Below, in pieces: positions 10,298-21,500 of a stretch of 64,000 nucleotides of DNA; position 1 is the stretch's first letter, and each line of letters begins with the position of its first letter. The stretch spans positions 28,058,459 to 28,122,458 of the forward strand of contig OZ021726.1 of the NCBI GenBank assembly GCA_963978545.1. Direction: 5' to 3'. Under the pieces are notes generated by a model. It was not told the DNA's origin. It was given only the letters and a program-made list of their open reading frames with translations, and made no database searches. The position numbers and the translations under genes were made by a program. Source of the stretch: Linyphia triangularis. Its lineage: Eukaryota > Arthropoda > Arachnida > Araneae > Linyphiidae.

Positions 10298-12462
10298 TCA
10301 TCTCTTCCACATGAGCACATCTCTGTTGTTGATATTGCATCGGCAGAGAAGGCCACACCGACGCTTCAGACAAGGGTACTTAGGCAACACTAAGAGCCCC
10401 TGCGGAGCACAATTTTCTGTACACGTAACAGGCTCAAATTTCCCTTCCAGAAGCGACCAGCCAAAATCAGCAGGTTGAGGTATGTCAGGATGCTGTCGAG
10501 TATCTTGTGCCCAAATCATTGCTTGGTTAGCGTGCCCGCAAAAGACCTGGATAAAGAGATACCTTTGTTGGTGCAAGATGTTCCCCAGTCTTTTGTTTTT
10601 TAGTGAAGAGCCACCATCTTACCTCCCTAATGTCTGTCATTTTGGTTCGCGGTACATACACAACTGACAAACGAATGCCTCTAACATTTATAACATTTCT
10701 GTGGAAAGGGTTTCAAAATGACCCATAAGGCCCTGTGCAGCTATAATGTCATCACTAGTCATATAAAAAACATTCCACCATATAATCTTTCCTTTTCCAG
10801 CAAATGATCCAGTGTTACCAGCACCAGAAAGGGCGTGGAGTCCTGATAGTGCTGAAGACTTATTGGGCCTTAGCATGTCATAAATTGACTGAAGATGAAC
10901 TAACCGTTTGTTTCTGCTAGTACCCACTATAATGCTGGATTCTCTTGGAAGCATATAAGATATCTCCGAAGAGCAAGTACTAATACATCTGTGTCTTCAG
11001 AGTATTTGTTAATCTTGCTAATGCCTCTGGAATCAACATGTATACTGTGCAAAATTATTTTAGTATCTGCTTCCTTCTGCGTGGTTTCAAGACACGACAC
11101 GTCCATATGGTTGCATTTGCATGATTTCACCAACGCAAACAAATTGTTTATTATTCTTGACTGCATAGTCCATAATCTTGGATGCCAGGTATTCTGTCAG
11201 TTCATCCTTAGTCATTTCTTGCAAAAGTAACTGGTGCATGGTTAATTTAAGGATGTTTGTTGATGGATGCACTTTGCATTGGATAGCGACCGATTTACCC
11301 TGACGTTTCACCCTTGTCGATGTCTTCAGTGAATTCTGTTTGTAAGAATCAAATATTATGTGAACCTCTTTGTACATACCAAACTTCTTTGACTTTTGTC
11401 TGACATAGTGATCTGAAAGTTCTTCACAAGTCTTAACAGTCATAGGTATATCAATGGAATGCAGTTGTGCCATTCCATTAACTACTGCAACAGTTTGTGC
11501 TGTCTCATCTACTGGAAATGAATTGTGTTAGAATTCGTTTTTCTCATTAGATGACGGGTATAGATTTTGAGGTAGCTCCTCCAGGATACCCATAAGCTTG
11601 CTTTTTTCCGAGCAGTAATACATACATCCATGTAGGGAAAACAAAGCAGGTGGCAAAAATGAGAATTCATAACGACAAAAAATTGCTTTCAAATCTATAT
11701 CACCTGACTTCTTGTTGCAATCATCAGTCTAGAAAATATTGAAAAATCAGTTTTTAACTCTAACAATTTTTCCCTCAATGTTAGTTTAAAATTTTGGAAT
11801 GCTGATTTGCAGGCATAAGTTTCATATTTTTCATTGGTGCACAAAACTGTTCTGAAGGCTTTGATGGTGCTGATTTTTCTGTTGGTACTGTTAGTTGGTT
11901 GATCTTTTTAATGCGTTCCTCAATGAATTTGGAAATGAGACTCTCACCAATATCAGCAACTGTACACGTCTTTTTAAACGTCATCGGGTAGAACTTGCTT
12001 ATACACCAGAGGTATAAGATGTTCCGTATTGCATTTAAAAAGGTTGGTTGTCGATTTAAAACCCTCTATAAACTTTTCAACGTTGTGATCCTGACGCTTG
12101 CCGACCGATAGACAATATTCATGATGACATTTTGTATTGGGGGAGGCATTTAAAATCATTGCATTGGTTAATGAAGCAATTCTTGATGCCTGTAAGACCA
12201 CCTTGGTCTTCAAGTCTTCTGTTCTGGTGTTCTAGAGCTACATTGGCTCCTAAAGCATAAAATGGTATTTTGGTTTCATTAACAACCCACTTTCCTTGCT
12301 GTAATTCTCGCCATAAAGTTGTATGCATTTTATTAAGTTTTTCCATATCAATCAAGTACAGTGGAATCATTCTTGCATAGTTTAGTCAATCAAAGTCATA
12401 GAAATACTTTATGAAGTCCTGTGTCTCTGTGTAGCTGCCAAGTGCAAATCCCAGTCTGTATT
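10298..12462 (-). pseudogene. Decayed gene of an XPG/PIN-like, transposon-associated protein family
   Basis: Read on the minus strand, successive frames match in order a protein type I recall as widespread and repeated in cnidarian and arthropod genomes. The blocks are: an N-terminal part with WVVNETKIPFYALGANVALE (12119-12370); a CHHEYCLSVGKR block (11974-12213); a stretch preceding VNGMAQL at 11470-11780; a block with LETTQKEADTKIILHS and EDTDVLVLAL (10927-11166), reminiscent of the acidic residues of PIN/XPG-family nucleases; SGLHALSGAGNT plus GKGK (10688-10954); and a Cys-rich tail after FGWSLLEG (10298-10576). In-frame stops (for example near 12388) and frame changes make it non-functional. 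Such XPG-like proteins are described for Academ-type transposons. The family assignment here is from memory of motif order, not from a search. Confidence 0.6.
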
Positions 12463-12470
12463 TCTAACTG

Positions 12471-12619
12471 ACCTGATAGCTGTGTAGTTAGCTTTCTGGA
12501 TTCGCGTGCTAAGAGTGTCGGGTTTGAATTCCAGGTTGGACATGGATATTCTTTGTGGTTCGCAATCCACGTTCAGCTGCAGTTATCCGCCTTATTAGCC
12601 GTTATTGTGCACTCGTATA
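12471..12619 (+). repeat. SINE B inside IR-1 (right), 5' part, split by hAT
   Basis: This is the head and middle of a SINE B (GATAGCTGTGTAGTTAGC, GGTTGGACATGGATATTC, CAGCTGCAGTTATCC). It stops at CTCGTATA, where the hAT element begins. It resumes at 15531 with CACGTATAGATCGCTGAGCG and ends near 15565. Its variants match the SINE at 9487-9667. The target duplication seen on the left copy is absent at this copy's 5' side, so the duplicated unit broke at or near the SINE start. Confidence 0.85.
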
Positions 12620-13783
12620 CAGGGACGGAACTAGGTCACTTTTTACCCGGGGCAAGAATTCATTTTGGCGCCCCCACACAATAATCTTTTAGATTTGAAG
12701 CTAACTATATATACATTGAAAATTAAAAAAGGTTTTTCCTTTGTAAAATTCTGTTTTGAAACAAACAATAAAAGAATTAATTAATTGAAATTTTAAATAA
12801 ATATATTTGACAAGCCCTTATTAATGACCAGGGTTCATTCTGCTTGCATAAAGATTTGCATAAAGACAAAAAACAACTAATGAATCAATACAAATAATGT
12901 CAGTTACAATGAAATAAAAGAACATAGTTGAATGATATGTAACACTTTTTAACACAAAATCTGGTTAACCTGGTTTCAAAACGTCTTAGATCATAAACAA
13001 TTAAGCTGTTTTACATTTCAAAAAATATTTTCTTCTGGAAAATACTAATACAAAAATTTAAAAAGCTTCCGAATATTACCAGAACTCATTGAACACAAAA
13101 GCAAATTAATTTAATGACTTGTCTACAAAAATCATTGAATAGTTGGTAAACACATAAATGTTTATTTTAGAACAATTAATTTAAACTTATTGAAACTCAT
13201 TTTAATAATAGAATGAATAATATATTACTTACTGTGCTATGTGTGAGTTCTCCATTTTCTTGGAGAATTTAAAATTCTCACCAATACAATGGACAAAATT
13301 TGACGAACATGACATCTGTTTGGTGAAAAATAATGCCGTCAAAATGACAATATAACTCACGCTGAAAATTGGCGCCTTTTTCTCGTAGCATGGAGACTGG
13401 ATTCTTTTTATTTTATTTATCACTTCCTGGAAAATACTTTCTTTTTCGTTATTTTTTATGAAAAATAAGGCCTTGAGATCTATTTTTAGAATTCATGCCT
13501 TGATGTTTTATTATTTTTTCATTATTTAGGAATAGATAAAATGTTACACTTAGGCACTTTTATGCTTCCGTTTTCTCTTTTTACGAAACATGTTTGAATG
13601 CTTGTGTATGATCAAAAAAGAAAAGTAGGAGTGTTAATAATTTAACCTGTAAAAAACAAACTTTTTAATCAAATCCCTTATAAGAATTATCAATTTATTA
13701 ACAATAAAAGTATTTTTTTTTTAAAATTATTTATTAAAATGCTTTCGAAACTCCGCGTCGATTAAAAAAAAAAAAAAAGGTAA

Positions 13784-14024
13784 ATTCCTAGTTCACGTTT
13801 ATGGGTTGGCGCACTTTTGAAAAGTTGGCGACATAGCCAGAATGTCGCCAATTCGGAATTCCAATATGAAAAATTGAGAAACGAACCAGTTCCATGATTT
13901 GTAGTATAGGAAGGTTGAAGCCAAAGCGCGTCAATAAAAAAAATGGGATTGCCAAATTTAGAACTGTATCGCCTACAAAACAGCGCCAAATCGGCTTGGC
14001 GATATTTTAACGTCAACTAGGAAT
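13784..14024. mobile_element. MITE-like insert inside the hAT element
   Basis: The left end ATTCCTAGTTCACGTTTA and the right end AACGTCAACTAGGAAT form an inverted repeat. The arms continue through GTTGGCGCAC versus its partner in the right arm (CGGCTTGGCGATATTTTAA). The ~241 bp interior repeats GCGCC/GGCGAC words. No convincing target duplication is seen and there is no coding capacity. Confidence 0.55.
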
Positions 14025-14044
14025 AGACCCAATGGTATTGTCAT

Positions 14045-14180
14045 GGGCTTTAAGCTAATTGGCCAAGTTTCAGGACGATAGGATGATGGGAAGGGGGTTA
14101 ATTAAGCATCCGCAGATTTGTACGCCAGGCTCAAACGCACACTCAAACAAAAGTGAAGTTAATATAAGGGATTTAAAAAT
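14045..14180 (+). repeat. Fragment of the family also ending near 51600-51730
   Basis: The order GCCAAGTTTCAGGACGATAGG, GGGGGTTAATTAAGCATCCG, CAGATTTG, then ACACTCAAAC and TTAATATAAGGGATTTAAAA parallels the end of the repeat block at about 51630-51735. It appears to be the 3' part of a dispersed element. The coding source is unknown. Confidence 0.45.
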
Positions 14181-15565
14181 ATATAGTAAAATATATTGTT
14201 AAAAATATATAGTCACATATTTAGTCAGTGCATTTAAATTGAGATTTGGATAGGATGTAATTTACTGTTTTCGTTTTTATTTTTAAAAAATCGATATGTT
14301 TTGCGATAAATAGGAATTCTTGTGCTCAATAGGAATTCTTGTGTCAACTTTTTATCGCATAATTTTTTTGCATTTCTTCACGTTTCAGAACATTCTGAAT
14401 CAAAAAAGTGTTCTAGAAAAAAAGTTTGTGGGTCCGTGTGTTGTCTGTGGTCAGCATTACTTTCAAACGGATTGACCTACTTTGGCCATTACACCTGGCG
14501 TTTCGGTTTTTGTCAAAATCGTGCTTGCGCTGTCATTTTTACAGCCAAAATAATTGCTAAATTAAATGAAGGAAACAGTGGGAATTGAAAGTTGTTGAAA
14601 TTTCAACACCCCCAGTTTTTTTAAACTCAGCACGATTCAAAATGTGTAAAAATGAAAAAAAAAATCTGTTTTTAGCTGAAGAAATACTAAATTATTCTCT
14701 TAAAGAAAACGTTTCAATCGTTAATTATTTCAATTTTTAATTAACTTTTTGCTAATTAATTTTCATTAGGAATCGCAATGAACCTTTAAAGTTAATGATA
14801 ATCAACCTCAAAAACAAAAGTAAACGATTTCTAAACAATTCAACATCTTGCAGCCCCCTGTAAAAATTCCTGCGGACTCCTAGAGAACAATAAATATATT
14901 TGGCAAGAGATATATCCCAAACGTAACCCTTGTCCTTAATACACATCTTCCGAAGTTTATTAGGTTACAAATTTAAAAAAATTCTTACCTTCATTGGTTT
15001 CAGTCTCGTGAACTAGCCAAGATGATAAAAGGTTGGGATATTCTTGCAGTTTCTTTTGCTTTTCTGCGATTCTGCGCCCCAGATAATTTCTTCGACATAT
15101 TTCAATTTACGAAAATTTCAACAGCATTAAATTGTTGTAATGCTAAATTTTATCTAACTACATTGCGACTATATTACCAATGCGATTTTAAATTAGCATT
15201 TCTGGCAGCCTGCCATGTAGCACAAACCTATTCTTCATCAGGAGGTAGGGAGAATTCGTTGTCATTCTTTTGTAAAAGGATAGATTATTACTTTCTTTGT
15301 ACAGAAATGTATTATTTTTTTTTTCTAGTGGATTTTTTCTTCTGTTGGATATCTTAAAGATCATCCAGAATTTTAAGAAAAAATGAAAATTTATTTATGA
15401 AAAATTATCCTTTCGTCCAAATATTAAAATTTATACAACAAATAGTGCTTTGTTGGCTTTTCGGCGCCCCCTCTGGTTAGCGCCCGGGGCAGCTGCCCCG
15501 CCTGCCCCCCCCCCCCTAGTTCCGGCACTGCACGTATAGATCGCTGAGCGTACAAACCAACCAAC

Positions 15566-15892
15566 CTGAAAAACGTACATAAGATCGCGACGCGAAGGCC
15601 ATTTTGAAATTTTTAATTTAACCTAACATGCATGTGTTATATATCAATGGAAAGGAAATTTTATTTTCTACAAGTTTTATACAGGCATTTAGTTGATAAA
15701 ATGGGATGATGGGAAGCCATTATTCGACAAAAACGTACGTTAGGTGGTACGGTGGCAGCTATTTTGGATTTTCGACTGTAGCCCCACTCGTACTGGGTTG
15801 CCAGGTACCCACCATCTGATTTCATTTTCTACGCATTCATACGAAGAGAATGACACCACCCACATGTTTGCATCATGAAGTGGCCCACGGGA
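15566..15892 (+). repeat. Right member of inverted repeat pair IR-1
   Basis: It begins with CTGAAAAACGTAC, which corresponds to one half of the SINE B target duplication on the left side. It runs to ATGAAGTGGCCCACGGGAC, the reverse complement of 9162-9486. AAGGCCATTTTGAAATTT, CATGCATGTGTTATATATCA and GACACCACCCACATGTTTGC are shared blocks. The outer flank, CACTTTTTTCGAC, does not match the left outer flank, so no target duplication can be assigned. Confidence 0.8.
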
Positions 15893-16071
15893 CCACTTTT
15901 TTCGACATTAGCGCCCAGACTATAGTTTTCGTTTACTCTAACAAAATTCCTTCCACTAAGTTGCTAGCTTCAAATGTTAAACAACTAGTGAAACATCCCC
16001 TAAAATTATTATAAGCATACATCATAATGCATTTTGTGCAAAAATTAGTAATATTTTATTACAGGAATTAT

Positions 16072-16298
16072 TCTGTAACATTAGTTGGTTGATTTGTACG
16101 CTCAACGCCCTATTTTTATGCACAGTGATAGGCTAATCAGACCGGGACCTACAGATTAACGTGGATTCCTAATCACAACAAACATCCATGCCTAACCCGG
16201 GATTCGAACCCGGTATCTTTAGCATGCGAGGCCAGAGTGCTATCCCCACAACTAACCGATGGACAAAAGTATCCTGCTTCGGCGGTCTGTAACATTAG
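16072..16298 (-). repeat. SINE B with perfect 13 bp target duplication
   Basis: The SINE occupies 16085-16285 in reverse orientation. TCTGTAACATTAG is repeated exactly at 16072-16084 and 16286-16298. The B box reads GGATTCGAACCC on the plus strand. About 25 bp between the usual family 5' end and the duplication (CGATGGACAAAAGTATCC) is extra sequence at the 5' side, perhaps a transcribed leader. Confidence 0.9.
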
Positions 16299-16386
16299 TT
16301 CTTACTCTTTAGTAAGCAACTTCGAAACTGTTCCGTTAGATGAATACAGGATAAAAACCTCCAAATTGAAAACCAAACTAATCCAA

Positions 16387-16591
16387 ACTAACAACGTAGA
16401 CCTGGTGGCTGTGTGGTTAGCGCTCTGGCCTCGCATGCCAAAGCTGCCTGGTTCGAATCCTGGATTAGGCATGGATGTTCGTTGTGGTTCGGAATCCACA
16501 TTAAGCTGTAGTCCCCGGCCTGATTACCCGTTATTATGCCCAAAAATAAGTCGTTAAGCGTATAAACAAAACCAAAAACCAGACTAACAAC
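16387..16591 (+). repeat. SINE B, full-length
   Basis: The SINE occupies 16396-16582 with head GGCTGTGTGGTTAGCGCTC, B box TGGTTCGAATCC and core GGATTAGGCATGGATGTTCG. The tail is AAGTCGTTAAGCGTATAAAC followed by A/C-rich sequence. ACTAACAAC at 16387-16395 and 16583-16591 is the target duplication. It lies about 100 bp from the oppositely oriented copy at 16085, so the pair could form a hairpin transcript. Confidence 0.88.
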
Positions 16592-16790
16592 ATTCAAATC
16601 ATTTATACAAGGACTATATATATTACTTTAAATATCTTTGGCTCTAATCTGCAGTACAAAAATCGTTATACATAGGAAATAAGTAATACGAAGGAGGGAA
16701 AGAAAAGCTAGTATTCGAAAGGAATCGTGATTTGGGTTATGCACCTATACACTAACATTAAATATATCAACACATTCGAAACAAAACCAG

Positions 16791-17008
16791 CCCTTAACTG
16801 CTATGGTTGGGTAGTTTGATATTTTTGGCGCAAGGGCAACATGTGGTCTCTACAGCGCCAAACAATTTAATGAACATCAGATTAAAATTTAAGAAACATA
16901 GTATCGGGAAAATAATTTTAAAGTCAAAGATGAAATATTTTTGGGAATGGAAGCATTCCACAAAAAATGACTCGCGGTCTGTTAGACCGCATGCAGCAGT
17001 TGAAGGCT
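16791..17008. mobile_element. TTAA-1 family MITE, degraded copy
   Basis: This copy is in the opposite orientation to those at 7876 and 43828. Its ends are CCCTTAACTGCTATGG and GCAGCAGTTGAAGG. It retains CGGTCTGTTAGACCGCATG and GGAAGCATTCCACAAAAAATG. The TTAA flanks are no longer visible, so it is probably an older insertion. Confidence 0.7.
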
Positions 17009-17552
17009 AGAATATTAGTTAATGTTCGTTCAACACGATGCATACTGAACCAAATATACATTATGTCGTGCATAAATGTTGTCCTCATGTATATACGACA
17101 TATCGTATAACTATGTAAAATACAATTGAATACAACATAAGGAAAAATATAAAATAATGTATTACTTACACGTCGATTTCCTTCCATGATGAATATTTTC
17201 CGATCCTTTTCTTCAATGAAATAAAAACAATCGTTCGATGTTCACGTTTTCAATGAAATAAAAGAAAAATAATGACGCAAAAGATATCACTGGCCCTTGT
17301 GTTGCCTTTGCGCCATAAAACAACAACCAAACCAGAAGATATCACAAACGCAGTAATTTTGTCTGCATGAAATGGCTACTAGAAAATCAAGTGAAAAAAA
17401 TGTCGTGTTTACGAAAGTTCAAAACATTCATGCGCATGCGCAGAAGGCACGATACGATGACGTAACCGTTGCCACCAGTTATATTACTAAAGTGCTGGAT
17501 GGCCATCAACGGACAAGAAGAGGTTGGCCTACAAAAAATAAGCTGATGGTAT

Positions 17553-17660
17553 CCCAGTAACGAACCGCAAGTGTGCCATTGATGGCATTACGTGGCCATC
17601 ACCCACCCAGTACTGCCGGCAACTAGCCGTGAAGCGGCCATCATCCGTGTTTTTACTGGG
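17553..17660. mobile_element. Short MITE with CCCAGTAA ends
   Basis: The 108 bp element begins CCCAGTAACG and ends TTTTTACTGGG. It is flanked by AT on both sides, a possible 2 bp duplication. The interior contains TGGCCATCACCCACCCAGT and GCGGCCATCATCC, similar in style to the block at 5931-6200. Confidence 0.6.
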
Positions 17661-17664
17661 ATGA

Positions 17665-19130
17665 TTTAAAATATAAATATAAATTCCAGAATCTGACTAC
17701 TTTCATTGGAAATTTTGCTTCTACAGCTCTTATAAGTTGAATTAATTAACCGAAATGCTGATAATATACATGAAAAGGATAATACTATTGAAAATAAGTT
17801 GGTAGTATCTTTTGTAAGTCGTTTCTGTACAATATAGTTATTACAGTATCTGCTCCATCTCATGCAGTAAATATAACTATTAAACAATGCAACTATTTTC
17901 AAACTAAAATAAAAGAAAGCACAAAAATGACATCCCCCATCAATAGATTTAGTATTTCCGACATTGTTGCACAATATTTTCATTTGCAATAGTCAATAAT
18001 AATATTTAAATAAATAATTTTCAAACATTTATCATCCTAAATACGGCATTTCTCCAATCAAATACCCAGTGTGGCCAACATAAAATGGGACCCAGGTTAT
18101 TTTCAAAACATAAGCTCGGAATCGACCATTCGGAACTACGTTTTGCAATCTTAAACATGAGGCCTCTTTTACAATGGTTATCCTGTACTTGTAGCAAAAA
18201 ACTTATGAAATAATATCTGCATAGAAGAAATAGAAATTCCAATTTTACGCTCATATAAGTAAGAAAAGCCAAAAAGACGGGGCTTTAATAAATGCAATAG
18301 AACTGTTGCTGCGACTTCTTCTACGGTTTCCTTTAGGCTTCCGTAACTACGTAATCTGTCTTTAAGTTAAACGAAGGGAAGTGTGAAATGGAATTTCAGG
18401 TTTCTTCTTGAATATAGTAACCACTCTGAAGCTATAAGAAATCACATGGCTTCTCTGAATAAATTGAGTTGTTTTCAATAGGCATAAATCAAATACAATG
18501 TAATTTGTATATAGGTGAGATTAAAATTGAAAATGCAATAAATGCTGTGTGGAAAACACTTAAGTCAATGGACGGTAGGTTGTGCTTTTAATTTTTTTGA
18601 CAATATATATTGATAGTAATTTCTCAAGTATCAATAATGAATAATACACTACATTATTCATTCTTTATTATAAACCAGATAATAATCCCAATTTTCGTTA
18701 GTTTTTGTTCTGAATATAATTGAAAATGACAGGGTTTCAGTGGCAACCTCACATTTTATCACTTTAATTAGATTGTGGATTTGGTATCACGTAAAATGCT
18801 ACTGACACTTGGGATATGTCAAAGGGAAACTTGTATCAAAAATAGAGTTTCCGTTCCAATCTTCAACTGGAAGTTACGATGAAAAATAACCAGAATGGGT
18901 TATGGAAGCCAATTTGGAAATCATTAAACTAAACTGTAATTGCTACAGACTCATGCCATATATCATTTTAAATGTGTTGATAAGATTAGTGGGATTGCAT
19001 AAAATTCATTAGGAAGTTCTACCCGGGAAATTTTTCAAGTATCAACCGGAACAGTGTCTTTATTGTAAGTCTATAAGAAGTATTCATTATAGATCAAAGT
19101 GAAGATATCGCATTAGAATTTGTACAAGCT
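17665..19130. other. AT-rich stretch, nothing assignable
   Basis: Only short frames occur (up to about 107 codons at 17666-17989 on the minus strand, and 83 at 18021-18272). Their translations are low in complexity contrast and match nothing I know. No inverted ends, tandem repeats or RNA genes are visible. Confidence 0.5.
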
Positions 19131-19131
19131 T

Positions 19132-19340
19132 TCTTCTCCAGTTGCCGACCAAACGGTATAGTGGTTAGCGTGCTAGCTTCTAGACCGCGAGGTTGCGGGT
19201 TCGAGTCCCGTGTTCGGCATGGGTGTTTGTAAATGTATGTTGGCTTGTCTAATGACGAATGTTTCGGCGCATTATAGCCTTCGTGTTGCTGACGGCGCCA
19301 GATAATCTGAAAACAACCAACCAACCAATCTTCTCCAGTT
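19132..19340 (+). repeat. SINE A with perfect 12 bp target duplication
   Basis: The SINE occupies 19144-19328. TCTTCTCCAGTT is exactly repeated at 19132-19143 and 19329-19340. It has the full tRNA-like head with a B box (GGGTTCGAGTCC), the body GGCATGGGTGTTTGTAAATG and a 3' end of CCAACCAACCAA. This is the best reference copy of the family in the window. Confidence 0.93.
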
Positions 19341-20520
19341 TATTGCAGTGCTCTTGAACTTAATAACATTTTTTATTTAGAAAAACAACAAATTACCAAA
19401 GGGGTTCTATATCATATATCGTCAACTTTAACTGTTAAAGACTTCATTCATTGAATATAATAAAATTGTACATATTTGTTTATTGCTTAGTTATAACTTA
19501 TTCTTTAGATCTAATGTACCACAATACAAATGTATGTAGAAGTGGTCATTTAGTAGTAACAGTAATTCTCAAATTCCACTTTATTTCAAATTTTTTGTTA
19601 CTTTTTAATCAGCTTCGACTTTAACATCTGTGTTTAATTATTAAACAGTGTAACATGCTCCCAACGCTTATCTTTTAATTTTGATTGTACATTTGAATTT
19701 ATCATTTAACAAAAATTCTTTATCAGATAACTCTTTCATAATTTTACTCATATCATTTGCCATTTAAGCTTCTATACTAGACTGATGTATAAAGACGCTT
19801 ACGCACAGACTTGAATTGTTTGCTTAAAGTAAAATGCTACATACGCGTGCCATATGTCAAATGAAAGATCCCATATACAATTCTGTTGGGGTGAGTATCC
19901 TGGAAATTATATCATTTGCTTCATTCTATAAAGCATCCCTGTTCTTATCTACAAATTTTGGGTGGTCTAATCCAATCTATAATTGTCCTCTGGTATGCCT
20001 CCTAGCCATTTTGAATTGCATTTTAGTTTAGATGATGTCATATTATATAAAAGCTTGATGCAAAATAGCAAAACGGTTAAGATATATAGCTAGCAGAATG
20101 TAACCAACCCATTTCAATATTATTAACTATAAAAAAAGGTTAAGAAATCGAAAACTTCAATAACATTTAACTTTGAACATTAAACATGAGAAAAATAGAT
20201 CCAGCCACTTATCTGAACTTGCGATTCTGTTGAAAACTCAAATACAATTGAAGGATACGTGTCAACGCATTGCTAACATTCACCCACTAAAATCCAATTA
20301 TTTTTCTTATTTTAAGAGTCAGTGACTGTTGGATGATTTAACTTCTGGTTGAGCAGTCTCCCTTGCTAAAAGTGATGATCGAAAGAACATTTTCTGTTTC
20401 TTAATGTTAATATATAAGTTCTACAGTCGTGCCTCATATACATGTGTATTTTTACCACTCCTTTTAAGTTACAAACTTTCTTTTCGAATATCCTTTCCTA
20501 TTATTTTTCGTTTCTGTAAC
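19341..20520. other. AT-rich stretch, nothing assignable
   Basis: No frame exceeds about 73 codons outside the minisatellite that follows. I see no mobile-element ends or RNA genes. Confidence 0.5.
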
Positions 20521-20524
20521 CTGG

Positions 20525-20964
20525 CAACTTGTATACAGTATTATTTGTATTATCTGACAACTTGTATACAGTATTATTTGTATTATCTGGCAACTTGTAT
20601 ACAGTATTATTTGTATTATGTTTAGTTTCTGTAATCTGGCAACTTGGATACAGTATTATTTGTATTATGTCTAGATTCTGTAATCTGGCAACTTGTATTC
20701 AGTATTATTTGTATTATGTTTAGATTTTGTAATCTGACAACTTGTATACAGTATTATTTGTATTATGTTTAGATTCTGTAATCTGGCAAATTGTATTCAG
20801 TATTATTTGTATTATGTTTAGATTTTGTAATCTGACAACTTGTATACAGTATTATTTGTATTATGTTTAGTTTCTGTAATCTAGCAACTTGTATACAGTA
20901 TTATTTGTATTATGTTTAGTTTCTGTAATCTGGCAACTTGTATACAATATTATTTGTATTATAT
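20525..20964 (+). repeat. 33/49 bp minisatellite
   Basis: The array opens with two 33 bp units (20525, 20558; CAACTTGTATACAG ... TTATCTGG). It continues with 49 bp units starting at 20591, 20640, 20689, 20738, 20787, 20836, 20885 and 20934. The longer unit is the shorter one plus about 16 bp (GTTTAGTTTCTGTAAT-like). The last unit is cut by the retrotransposon at 20965 and its remainder (TTAGTTTCTGTAATCTG) sits at 26590-26606. Open frames reading repeated CIQYYLYY are by-products of the repeat. Confidence 0.92.
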
Positions 20965-21428
20965 TGTTATGAATTTTTCCACAGAGGCAATGATTGCACA
21001 GTTTTTACAGTATAAAAATATTTATTCTCTCTTCAGAAAACTCACAAAATTTATTCACAGGCAACAGTGTAATCGCTCACAAGCTTCAACACAAGCTTTA
21101 GCAAAAACAACTTCGAATTCAGCGATTATACAAGTTCACTACAATAGGTAAACAAAGCGATCAGCTTTCAACGAAGTCCGAAGTCAATCTGAAAACTTTC
21201 CTGAACTACGGTCATTAAATACTTGGCGCGAGAGAATATTCCCGAAATTTCCAGCCAATTCGTCGGAAAAGAAACGTCTCGAATTTTCTCGATTGCTTTA
21301 GGTGTTGCCACCTTTTTCTAACCTGTATAATCGCTGTTAAAAAAATAAAATAAGATAAAAATAAATTACAATAGAATTTTAAATTAATACGTCACTATTT
21401 ACACTATATACAGACAATTTGTGCAACA
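20965..21428 (-). repeat. 3' LTR (464 bp)
   Basis: On the plus strand it runs from TGTTATGAATTTTTCC to ATTTGTGCAACA, so the element-sense LTR begins TGTTGCACAAAT and ends CATAACA. It carries 12 bp (a duplicated CAAGCTTCAACA-like segment near 21081-21095) that the other LTR lacks. Confidence 0.95.
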
Positions 21429-21444
21429 TTTCCCCCTTCTTAAA
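21429..21444 (-). promoter_or_regulatory. Polypurine tract
   Basis: In element sense the sequence immediately before the 3' LTR is AAGAAGGGGGAAA followed by TG. This is the expected RNase H-resistant primer for plus-strand DNA synthesis. Confidence 0.85.
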
Positions 21445-21500
21445 GACTGCACGTCCCGGGAAGTGAAGTCCTTAAGAAGAAAGGCCATTCAATCACTTCT

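Larger units (their letters stand above)
12620..15530. mobile_element. hAT-type DNA transposon remnant inserted in a SINE
   Basis: The ends are CAGGGACGGAACTAG on the left and CTAGTTCCGGCACTG on the right, an imperfect terminal inverted repeat with the CAG...CTG form usual for hAT. The flanking 8 bp are CTCGTATA (12612-12619) and CACGTATA (15531-15538), a hAT-length duplication with one difference. Subterminal GCCCGGGGC / CCCGGGGC and GGCGCCCCC motifs recur near both ends. The 2911 bp interior has only short frames (for example 15022-15357), none resembling a transposase. It is either a non-autonomous derivative or fully decayed. It carries the MITE at 13784-14024 and a repeat fragment near 14045-14180. 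Confidence 0.85.

Noticed and set aside
15022..15357. hAT transposase fragment inside the 12.6-15.5 kb element
   Set aside because: The 111-codon frame is Phe/Cys-rich and shows none of the hAT dimerisation or catalytic motifs that I would expect.
17372..17560. Small gene ending at the CCCAGTAA MITE
   Set aside because: The 62-codon frame runs into the MITE, has no recognised domain and the region is repeat-like.
20404..20723. Repeat-rich proteins reading CIQYYLYYL
   Set aside because: They are translations of the 33/49 bp minisatellite in different frames, with unit lengths that do not preserve one frame.
21429..21500. env-like gene between integrase and 3' LTR
   Set aside because: Only about 70 bp separate the integrase stop from the LTR, so there is no room for one.
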